64,000 bases of DNA from NCBI GenBank assembly GCA_963775015.1, contig CAVZHI010000007.1, positions 186,001 through 250,000 of the forward strand, in the 5' to 3' direction. How positions within the stretch are numbered: position 1 is the first letter of the stretch; every line of letters begins with the position of its first letter. The notes beneath the pieces are model-generated. The model searched no databases and was not told the origin of the DNA. It saw nothing but the letters and a program-made list of their open reading frames with translations. The stretch comes from JAEMQF01 sp963775015. GTDB taxonomy: Bacteria; Pseudomonadota; Gammaproteobacteria; Burkholderiales; Burkholderiaceae_C. Below, piece by piece: positions 20,372 through 32,366 of this stretch. The translations under genes and the position numbers were made by a program.

Positions 20372-21471
20372 AACAACTCTCGGCACCGCCCGCCGTCAAG
20401 ATCCCCATCGATCTGGGTTCGCGCAGCTACAACATTGTGATCGGCCAGGGCCTGCTCGACGCGCCTGCAGCCTGGCTCGGCCTGCCCCCAGCGGCGACAG
20501 TCGCGATCGTCAGCGATACGAACGTCGCGCCGCTGTACGCGAGCCGGATCAAGGCCTCACTCGCGAGTCACTACCCGCGTTCGCTGCTGATCGAACTTCC
20601 CGCCGGCGAGGCGCACAAGGACTGGGCTGCGGCGAATACCATCTTCGACGCCTTGCTCGGTTCGGCGTGCGACCGCAAGACGCTTCTGATCGCGCTCGGC
20701 GGTGGCGTCGTCGGCGACGTCGCCGGTTTTGCCGCGGCGTGCTACATGCGCGGCATTCCCTACGTTCAGGTGCCGACGACGCTGCTCGCCCAGGTCGACT
20801 CGTCAGTAGGGGGCAAGACCGCCATCAATCACCCTTCGGGCAAGAACATGATCGGGGCTTTCTACCAGCCGCTGCGCGTGATTGCCGACGTCGATACGCT
20901 GGGTTCGCTGCCCAAGCGCGAGGTGATTGCGGGCCTGGCCGAAATCATCAAGTACGCGCCGATCGCCGACGCGGGCTTTCTCGACTGGATCGAAGAGCAT
21001 CTCGCGGCGTTGCTGGCGCTGGACCCGGCGGCCTTGCAGACCGCGATTCGACGCTCGTGCGAAATCAAGGCTCGCGTGGTCGGCCACGACGAGCGCGAGC
21101 AGGGCTTGCGCGCCATTCTCAATTTCGGCCACACCTTCGGCCACGCCATCGAAACCGGGCTCGGGCATGGCGAGTGGCTGCACGGCGAAGCGGTCGGCTG
21201 TGGCATGGTGATGGCCGCCGACTTGTCGGCGCGCCTCGGTCTCATCGACGCGGCTTACGCGCGCCGGCTCGAGAAGGTGATCGGCGCCGCGGGGCTGCCG
21301 CTGCGCGGACCGAAACTCGGCGTCGAGCGCTATCTGGCGCTGATGCGCCTGGACAAGAAGGCCGAGGACGGCGAGATCCGCTTTGTCGTGATCGAGTCGC
21401 CCGGGCGTGCCGGCGTGCGCAGCGCACCGGACGAACTCGTCGCGCAAGTCATCGAAGCCCACACGGGCTGA
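20368..21471 (+). CDS. aroB: 3-dehydroquinate synthase
   Basis: This 367-residue NAD- and Zn-dependent enzyme converts DAHP to 3-dehydroquinate. Conserved segments include ALGGGVVGDVAGFAAACYMR, VPTTLLAQVDSSVGGKTAIN, and FGHTFGHAIE, which carries metal-binding His residues. It is coupled to aroK by a 4-bp overlap. In many Burkholderiales a dgt gene follows; here the next gene is the RAYT-like one. Confidence 0.96.
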   Translation: MKQLSAPPAVKIPIDLGSRSYNIVIGQGLLDAPAAWLGLPPAATVAIVSDTNVAPLYASRIKASLASHYPRSLLIELPAGEAHKDWAAANTIFDALLGSACDRKTLLIALGGGVVGDVAGFAAACYMRGIPYVQVPTTLLAQVDSSVGGKTAINHPSGKNMIGAFYQPLRVIADVDTLGSLPKREVIAGLAEIIKYAPIADAGFLDWIEEHLAALLALDPAALQTAIRRSCEIKARVVGHDEREQGLRAILNFGHTFGHAIETGLGHGEWLHGEAVGCGMVMAADLSARLGLIDAAYARRLEKVIGAAGLPLRGPKLGVERYLALMRLDKKAEDGEIRFVVIESPGRAGVRSAPDELVAQVIEAHTG

Positions 21472-21500
21472 CCGCTGCGCCGGCAGCAGGGCGATTGCAC

Positions 21501-22199
21501 ATGGCACGACAGGCGCGCCTTTGCATCGCTGGCCAGGTGCACCTCGTGATCCAGCGGGCGCGCGTCGGTGAGTTGGTGCTCGCCGATGCGGCCGACGACG
21601 CCCTCTACCTGGCGCACCTGCGCGAGGCCGCACTCGCATCGCGCTGCGCGCTGCACGGATTTGCGCTCACCCCGGCGCAGATGCTGCTGCTCGTCACGCC
21701 AAGCGAACCGCGCGCCCTCGGCTCGATGCTGCAGGCCGCCGGGAGACGCTTCGTCGCCGCGTACAACCGGCGCCATGGGCGCACTGGCGCCTTGTGGGAC
21801 GGCCGCTTCGGCGCGACCGTGGTCGAGCCCGAGACACATTTGATCGAGTGCCTGCGCTTTGTCGAAGCGGCGCCCGTGCGCCTCGGTCTGGCCGAGCAGG
21901 CCAGCGACTGGATGTGGTCCAGCGCCCAGCACCACACCGGCCGTCGAGCGCTTCCCGGCCTGACAGAGCACCCGGTCTTGTGGGCCTTGGGCAACACCCC
22001 CTTCGAGCGCGAAATGGCGTACGGGCACCTTCTCGAGCAGCCGCTTGCCGAATCCCGAGTGCGCAGTCTCGAGAGCGCGGCGCTGCAGGGTTGGGTCGTC
22101 GGTTCGCCCGGTTTTGCGCAGGCGATGGGCCGCTTGGCGAAGCGCAGGGTGTCGCCCGCCCGACGCGGCCGCCCGCCGCTGCAGGAGGCCAAGACCTGA
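21501..22199 (+). CDS. RAYT/Y1-transposase-like protein lacking the HUH histidines
   Basis: This 232-residue protein is related to REP-associated tyrosine transposases (Y1_Tnp fold). The region YNRRHGRTGALWDGRF (from Tyr88) and the phrase CLRFVEAAPVRLGL plus WMWSSAQHH match the family closely. The usual PNHVH motif is replaced by PAQML (58-62), so both catalytic histidines of the HUH motif are gone (Gln60, Leu62), while the candidate nucleophile Tyr88 remains. The start GQVHLVIQRA is also diverged from the usual opening. It is therefore probably not an active nuclease. The ATG at 21501 is chosen because the longer frame upstream lies inside aroB. An imperfect palindrome follows 20 bp after the stop. 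Confidence 0.8.
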   Translation: MARQARLCIAGQVHLVIQRARVGELVLADAADDALYLAHLREAALASRCALHGFALTPAQMLLLVTPSEPRALGSMLQAAGRRFVAAYNRRHGRTGALWDGRFGATVVEPETHLIECLRFVEAAPVRLGLAEQASDWMWSSAQHHTGRRALPGLTEHPVLWALGNTPFEREMAYGHLLEQPLAESRVRSLESAALQGWVVGSPGFAQAMGRLAKRRVSPARRGRPPLQEAKT

Positions 22200-22218
22200 C
22201 GATCTTCACCAAATTGTT

Positions 22219-22270
22219 CTGTCCCCCATAAGCGGCACAGGGATCGCCCGCGTCCCATAAATGGGGACAG
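22219..22270. repeat. Imperfect palindrome in the gltB leader (REP-like?)
   Basis: CTGTCCCCCAT at 22219-22229 pairs with ATGGGGACAG at 22261-22270, with one bulged C, across a loop of 31 bases. It sits between the RAYT-like gene and gltB. RAYT genes are often flanked by short palindromes, which makes a REP-like origin reasonable but unproven. Confidence 0.55.
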
Positions 22271-22348
22271 ATCAAGCAGATTTTCCTTGAACCATTTGCT
22301 GCGGCGCAGTATTCTGCGTCGTCTCGAATTGGATTCACGGAGCGTGTC

Positions 22349-27124
<4,776 letters not shown>

Positions 27125-27147
27125 GCGTCAGCCACAACGAGACCACC

Positions 27148-28629
27148 ATGGGAAAAGTCACCGGCTTTCTGGAGTACGCGCGTGTCGAGGAAGGCCATGA
27201 GCCGATCGCCAAGCGAGTCAAGAACTACGAAGAATTCGTCATCACGTTGAAGGAAGACCAGGCGAAAGTCCAGAGCGCGCGCTGCATGGACTGTGGAACG
27301 CCGTTCTGCAACAGCGGCTGCCCAGTGAACAACGTCATTCCCGACTTCAACGATCTGGTCTACCGCGGCGACTGGCAGAACGCCATCGAAGTCCTGCATT
27401 CGACGAACAACTTCCCCGAGTTCACCGGGCGTGTTTGCCCGGCGCCGTGCGAGGCCGCATGCACGCTCAATGTGAACGACGACGCGGTCGGCATCAAGAG
27501 CATCGAGCACGCGATCATCGACCGCGCGTGGGCCGAAGGTTGGGTCCAACCTCGCCCCGCCAAGGAGGCGACAGGCAAGTCGGTCGCAGTCGTCGGCTCC
27601 GGCCCGGCCGGCCTGGCCGCAGCGCAACAGCTATCGCGCGCCGGCCATGCCGTCATCGTGTTCGAAAAGAACGCGGCTGTCGGCGGCCTGCTGCGCTACG
27701 GCATCCCCGACTTCAAGCTCGCCAAGTCGCACATCGACCGGCGGATTGAGCAGATGCGTGCCGAGGGCGTGCAGTTCCGCACCGGCGTCGTCGTGGGCGA
27801 CTGGCCGGCAGAGAGCAAAGTCACGAACATGGCGACCCAGCGCATGAGCGCCGCCGAGTTGAACTCGCAGTTCGATGCCGTGCTGCTGTGCGGTGGCGCA
27901 GAACAGTCGCGCGACCTGCCGGTTCCGGGGCGCAACCTCGACGGCGTGCACTTCGCAATGGAGTTCCTGCCGCAGCAGAACCACGTCAACGCCGGCGGCA
28001 AAGTCGAAAACCAGCTGCGCGCCGACGCCAAACATGTGATCGTCATCGGCGGCGGCGACACCGGCAGCGACTGCGTGGGAACGAGCAACCGCCATGGCGC
28101 GAAGAGCGTGACGCAGTTTGAGCTGCTGCCCATGCCGCCCGAAGAAGAAAACAAACCGCTCGTCTGGCCCTACTGGCCGATCAAGCTGCGCACGTCGTCG
28201 AGCCATGAAGAAGGTTGCGATCGCGAATTCGCGATCGCAACCAAGGAGTTCATCGGCGACAAGAACGATGGCAAGGCGGGCAGAGTCACCGCATTGAAGA
28301 CCGTGCATGTGCAGTGGCAAAACGGAAAGATGGTTGAAGTGGCGGGAAGCGAAAAGACGGTGCCCGCCGATCTGGTGCTGCTGGCGATGGGGTTTGTCGC
28401 TCCGGTGACAACGATCCTTGACAGCTTTGCGGTTGAGAAGGATGCACGCGGCAACGCACGTGCGAGCACCGATCCGCAAGGCGGCTACGCGACGAACGTC
28501 GCCAAGGTCTTTGCCGCGGGCGACATGCGCCGCGGCCAATCGCTCGTAGTGTGGGCGATCCGCGAAGGGCGGCAGGCGGCACGCGCCGTCGACGCATTCC
28601 TGATGGGGCGCAGCCACCTGCCTCGCTGA
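27148..28629 (+). CDS. gltD: Glutamate synthase (NADPH) small subunit
   Basis: This 493-residue FAD protein passes electrons from NADPH to GltB. Fe-S cysteines are at CMDCGTPFCNSGCP (Cys46, 49, 54, 58) and CPAPCEAAC (about 105-113). The FAD site is VVGSGPAGLAAAQQL, the NADPH site is VIGGGDTGSDC, and the C-terminal FAD contact is AAGDMRRGQSLVVWAI. The ATG at 27148 is chosen; the open frame extends back into gltB but homology begins here. Confidence 0.97.
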   Translation: MGKVTGFLEYARVEEGHEPIAKRVKNYEEFVITLKEDQAKVQSARCMDCGTPFCNSGCPVNNVIPDFNDLVYRGDWQNAIEVLHSTNNFPEFTGRVCPAPCEAACTLNVNDDAVGIKSIEHAIIDRAWAEGWVQPRPAKEATGKSVAVVGSGPAGLAAAQQLSRAGHAVIVFEKNAAVGGLLRYGIPDFKLAKSHIDRRIEQMRAEGVQFRTGVVVGDWPAESKVTNMATQRMSAAELNSQFDAVLLCGGAEQSRDLPVPGRNLDGVHFAMEFLPQQNHVNAGGKVENQLRADAKHVIVIGGGDTGSDCVGTSNRHGAKSVTQFELLPMPPEEENKPLVWPYWPIKLRTSSSHEEGCDREFAIATKEFIGDKNDGKAGRVTALKTVHVQWQNGKMVEVAGSEKTVPADLVLLAMGFVAPVTTILDSFAVEKDARGNARASTDPQGGYATNVAKVFAAGDMRRGQSLVVWAIREGRQAARAVDAFLMGRSHLPR

Positions 28630-28964
28630 GGCAGGACATCGCGCCGCGGGATGCGGCGCGAGCGTACGAGCCCCTCTCGAAGCCGCGCGATAGTGGCCGC
28701 GAGGCCATTCCCGCCAACATCTGAACACGCGCCGCAACCTGTGCTTGCACGCTGCGTGTGCTCGTGACATGTCGGTGTCGGCGCGCCGCGTCGCGCACAA
28801 GAGCCACACAACCGTTCGTCCCCGCCACCGGCCCCACCCGTCAGAAGGGGGTCGTGAAGTGCGCACTTTGGCACAGCACGGCGAGACCATCGTCCGCAGA
28901 ATCCGCTCAAGCCAAAGTCGCGCCAGTCCGAATCAGCGTGATCGACTCAAGCCAAAGGACAGTC
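28630..28964. other. Intergenic region between gltD and the minor-pilin operon
   Basis: This 335-bp gap holds a strong hairpin just after gltD (28639-28661). The remainder is GC-rich with no convincing sigma-70 or sigma-54 promoter, and the open frames in it look like chance. A ribosome-binding site (AAAGGAC at about 28954-28960) precedes the pilE-like start. Confidence 0.5.
28639..28661 (+). terminator. GC-rich hairpin after gltD
   Basis: TCGCGCCGC and GCGGCGCGA form a perfect 9-bp stem around a GGGAT loop, starting 10 bp after the gltD stop. There is no following T-tract, so it could be a 3'-end-stabilising or Rho-associated structure rather than an intrinsic terminator. Confidence 0.45.
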
Positions 28965-29447
28965 ATGTCGCACCGGATCAGATCAGCCCCAAGTTCAGCA
29001 CGCCACCGCAGCAGCGGCTTCACCCTGATCGAACTCATGGTGACGATCGCGATCGTGGCGATCATCTCGTCGGTGGCGATTCCCGCTTACGGCGACTACG
29101 CGCGCCGCGGCAAATTGCCCGAAGCCTTCACGACGCTGTCGGATTACCGCATCAAGATGGAGCAGTACTACCAGGACAACCGCAACTACGGCACTGCGGC
29201 TTGCACCGACATCGCCGGTCCTCCGGGGTGGGCCGTCTGGCCGCGGACGGTGAAGTACTTCACGTTCACCTGCACCCTACCCGTGACGGCTCCAGTCGGC
29301 CAAGCGTACGTGATCACGGCCACCAGCACCGCGGAGCTCGGTTCGGCGCACACCTACACGGTGAATCAGGCTAACGCACAGGCCACGACGGTGTTCAAAG
29401 GCGGTGCGGGTGCCGCATGCTGGTTGGCGAAGGGCAACGAATGCTGA
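28965..29447 (+). CDS. PilE-like minor type IV pilin
   Basis: This 160-residue prepilin has a leader ending SSG and the N-methylation motif FTLIELMVTIAIV, with Glu at mature position 5. The rest matches small PilE-type minor pilins (DYARRGKLPEAFTTLSDYRI, QYYQDNRNYG). It contains the usual Cys pair candidates (near CTDIAG and CWLAKGNEC). It is first in an operon with fimT-pilV-pilW-pilX-pilY1; its stop overlaps the fimT start. In Pseudomonas pilE is last in the equivalent operon. Confidence 0.85.
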   Translation: MSHRIRSAPSSARHRSSGFTLIELMVTIAIVAIISSVAIPAYGDYARRGKLPEAFTTLSDYRIKMEQYYQDNRNYGTAACTDIAGPPGWAVWPRTVKYFTFTCTLPVTAPVGQAYVITATSTAELGSAHTYTVNQANAQATTVFKGGAGAACWLAKGNEC

Positions 29448-30049
29448 CCGCACGCACACCCCAACGCGGCGTCACTCTCATCGAGTTGGTCGTCGTCTTT
29501 GTTGTCCTCGGCCTGCTGGTTGTCGCCGCCGCGCCAAGTATTGGTGCGTGGATCAGCAATACCAACGTCCGCAACACAGCGCAATCGATCTACGCCGGCT
29601 TGAATCGCGCCCGGGCGGAGGCAGTTCGGATCAATCGGCCGGTGCGCTTCTCCTTGGTGTCAGTGACCGATCCGGCCAACCTGGATGACAGCTGTGCCTT
29701 GTCGGCAACAGGGGTCTCGTGGGTCGCGAGCGTCAATGATCCGGTAGGCGCGTGTTCCGGGGCGCCGATGGCGACCGCCGCGCTGATTGTCGACAAGGCT
29801 GCTGGAGGTGCTGGTGCCAGGCGCGTCGTGGTTGCCGGTACACAGGCTGACGGAGCGACGGCCGCGAGCACGATCACGTTCAACCCGTTTGGCCGCGTCT
29901 CCGACGCGACACCGTTGGCGCGAATCGATGTCGACAACGAAGTTTCAGGGGGCGACTATCGCGCGCTGCGAATCCTCATCGGTTCAGCTGGCACCGTTCG
30001 CATGTGCGACATCAAGGTGACCGACGTCAACGACCCACGCAAGTGCTGA
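29441..30049 (+). CDS. fimT: FimT/GspH-family minor pseudopilin
   Basis: This 202-residue prepilin starts MLTARTPQRG, then the cleavage/methylation motif VTLIELVVVFVVLGLL. A GspH-type body follows, with RNTAQSIYAGLNRARAEAVR. The C-terminus carries a Cys pair (RMCDIKVTD and DPRKC). The ATG at 29441 follows GAAGGGCAAC and overlaps the end of the pilE-like gene. FimT/FimU-type pilins join the tip-priming complex. Confidence 0.87.
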   Translation: MLTARTPQRGVTLIELVVVFVVLGLLVVAAAPSIGAWISNTNVRNTAQSIYAGLNRARAEAVRINRPVRFSLVSVTDPANLDDSCALSATGVSWVASVNDPVGACSGAPMATAALIVDKAAGGAGARRVVVAGTQADGATAASTITFNPFGRVSDATPLARIDVDNEVSGGDYRALRILIGSAGTVRMCDIKVTDVNDPRKC

Positions 30050-30056
30050 GATCGAT

Positions 30057-30488
30057 ATGAACAAGACTGCTCAGGGGAAAACAAAGTCGATGGCGCGCGA
30101 TGGCATGCAGCAAGGCTTCATGCTCATCGAAGCGCTCGTCGCGTTGTTGATCTTTGCGTTTGGCGTGCTGGGCCTGGTCGGCATGCAGGCGTCGATGACG
30201 AAGGCTCAGTCGACCGCCAAGTACCGCGCCGACGCGGCCTTTCTCGCGCAGCAGTTGGTCGGCACGATGTGGTCTGAGGCGCCCGCGAACCTGACCAACT
30301 ACGCCACCGCCAATTGCGCAGGGTACGCGCGCTGCGCTGAGTGGGCTGCCAAGGTTGCGACCACATTGCCTGCCGGCGCAACCACCGTCGCGCTGACGGC
30401 AGAAGGGTGGTTGGTGACGATCACATGGACCCAGCCCAACGAAGGCACGCACAAGTTCACCACGTTGACCACCATTGCATTCAATTGA
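30057..30488 (+). CDS. pilV: Minor type IV pilin PilV
   Basis: This 143-residue prepilin has a leader ending MQQG and the motif FMLIEALVALLIFAFGVLGL, characteristic of PilV (Glu at +5). A region with paired cysteines (NCAGYARCAEWA) follows. It starts 7 bp after fimT and ends 2 bp before pilW, so the block is a single operon. Confidence 0.88.
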   Translation: MNKTAQGKTKSMARDGMQQGFMLIEALVALLIFAFGVLGLVGMQASMTKAQSTAKYRADAAFLAQQLVGTMWSEAPANLTNYATANCAGYARCAEWAAKVATTLPAGATTVALTAEGWLVTITWTQPNEGTHKFTTLTTIAFN

Positions 30489-30490
30489 TC

Positions 30491-31626
30491 ATGCAGCAGC
30501 ATCCACAGAACCGTAGAGAGGCGTTCGCGACCCGCGACCAGCGTGGCGTGACACTGGTCGAAATGATGGTCGGCATGCTGATCGGCTTGCTGGCGGTGGT
30601 GGTCATTTCACAAGTCCTGATCGTGTCCGAGGGGCAAAAGCGCACCACAACAAGCGGCTCGGACGCGCAAGTCAACGGCGCGCTTGCGCTCTACGCCCTT
30701 CAGCGTGATCTCGAAATTGCCGGGTACGGCTTGACCAGCAGCCCGACCATCGTCGGATGCCCAATCAGCGCACGCTTCAACGACAACCCGCCGGCCGGGT
30801 TCGCGACGGAGTTGGTGCCGGTCCTGATCACCAAAGAGGCAGACCGCCCGCTCGGCAGTGTCGGCGATTCGATTCGCATCTTGGCGAGCTCGAAATCGAG
30901 CTACTCCGTTCCCACGCGGGTGTCGCCGGGATATGCGGCCGGCGCGACGACCTTCCTGGTGTCGGCGGCGCTGGGCTTCAAGAAGGACGATCTTGCACTC
31001 GTTGCTTCGGATGCAGTGCAGCCCTGCTGGGTGTTTCAGGCGACCGCAGATCCAACCGGAATCTCGATTGAACGCGCGGACAACGTTGCGCTTTGGAACA
31101 AGCCCGGGATGCCAAACATTCCCTATGGGGAGGGCAGCGTGCTCGTGAATCTCGGCAGCCTGATCGACACAGCTATCAGGTTTCCGGCACGACTCTGCAG
31201 CAACAAAGCTTTGATCCCAGCGCACCGAACGCCAATCCCCGCCCGCCGCGAGACGTTCAGCCGGACATCGTCAACATGCGGGCCCTCTACGGCAAAGACG
31301 TTGACGCCGATGGCGACATCGACTCATTCGACGACGTGAAGCCGACCACCAATGCCGGCTGGAGGCAAGTCATCGCGATTCGCCTCGTTGTGGTCGCCCG
31401 CAGCGACCAATACGAACAAGAAGAGGTGACGAACGCCAACCTGCAATGGGACGTGGGTTCGACGCCCGCAACGACCATCGCGCCTCCCGGGGAGGCTCCG
31501 TCAGCCTGCGGCGCGAGCATGTGCCTGCCCTTGAAGGTCGACCACCTGCCCGACTGGAAGCATTACCGCTACAAACAGTTCGACACCGTGATTCCACTGC
31601 GCAACATGCTTTGGACAAGGCTGTGA
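30491..31626 (+). CDS. pilW: Minor type IV pilin PilW (one apparent frameshift near 31169)
   Basis: The N-terminus has the prepilin motif RG-VTLVEMMVGMLIGLLAVV and a PilW body (NGALALYALQRDLEIAGYG). The frame breaks after VNLGSLID. The continuation lies in the next frame as HSYQVSGTTLQQQ, running to DTVIPLRNMLWTRL and the stop at 31626. Restoring one missing C (GACCACAGC instead of GACACAGC) gives a 378-residue protein of normal PilW size and ending. The uncorrected frame ends at 31339 in an unrelated Thr/Ser/Pro-rich tail. Confidence 0.82.
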
Positions 31627-31663
31627 CTCGTTACGTGCCGGTGAACTTCGTGCAAGGTCATCC

Positions 31664-32332
31664 ATGAATACCACGATTCGACAAACGATCCACGTGCGCA
31701 GTCGCCATCGCGGCATGTCGCTTTTGTTTGCGTTGCTCGCGCTTGCCGCACTCTCGCTCGCCGGTGTTGCCTTGGTGCGCTCGGTGAACACGAGTGCGTT
31801 GGTGATCGGCAATTTGGGCTTCAAACAAGATGCGACGAGTGCGAGCAGTCGGGCAACAGAGCAGGCCATTCAGTGGCTGCTTACCAACGCCGCCATCCTC
31901 GACGCCGACCATGCCGCAAACGGCTACTACGCGACTGCACTGGACACCTTGGACCCCACCGGGCGAATCACCACGGCCGCAAACAAGCTCGGTCTGGTCA
32001 ATTGGGACAGCGACGGATGCGCCTATGCGATCCCGGGAGCTTTTGCGGGTTGCACGCTGCTGCCTGTCGCCGGTAGCCGCTTGAAGGCGAACGGCAACAG
32101 CTCTCGCTACGTGATCGCCCGCCTGTGTCAAAAGGCCGAGGCGATGAGTGGAACCAATCCATGCGCGAAACCGGCGACGGCAACGGTCTCGGTCTCGCCC
32201 CAGCACGGCGAGATCAAGGTCGGGAAACATAACCCGGACCCCGTGTCCATCAGCCCGTATTACCGAATCATCGTTCGAACCGTGGGCGCTCGAAATACGG
32301 TCAGCTACACCGAAACGATCGTTCACTTCTAG
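31664..32332 (+). CDS. pilX: PilX-like minor pilin
   Basis: This 222-residue protein has a basic leader HVRSRHRG followed by the hydrophobic helix MSLLFALLALAALSLAGVAL. As in other PilX proteins the +5 Glu is absent. The body contains ATEQAIQWLL and a Cys-containing C-terminal half ending NTVSYTETIVHF. Its place between pilW and pilY1 matches the canonical order. The frame is intact, unlike its two neighbours. Confidence 0.82.
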   Translation: MNTTIRQTIHVRSRHRGMSLLFALLALAALSLAGVALVRSVNTSALVIGNLGFKQDATSASSRATEQAIQWLLTNAAILDADHAANGYYATALDTLDPTGRITTAANKLGLVNWDSDGCAYAIPGAFAGCTLLPVAGSRLKANGNSSRYVIARLCQKAEAMSGTNPCAKPATATVSVSPQHGEIKVGKHNPDPVSISPYYRIIVRTVGARNTVSYTETIVHF

Positions 32333-32366
32333 CCGGACGCCACGCGAAAAGGCAGGGAGCCTGAAT

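Noticed and set aside
20667..21500. Long N-terminal extension of the RAYT-like frame through aroB
   Set aside because: It lies inside aroB in another frame and is Arg-rich; the ATG at 21501 gives the family-like N-terminus.
22200..22348. Insertion sequence between aroB and gltB
   Set aside because: No terminal inverted repeats or target duplications were seen around the RAYT-like gene, and the palindrome is only downstream.
28873..28890. TTGGCAC-like sigma-54 -24 element upstream of the pilE-like gene
   Set aside because: The -12 GC is misplaced by one base and TTGC is absent, so the match is not credible.
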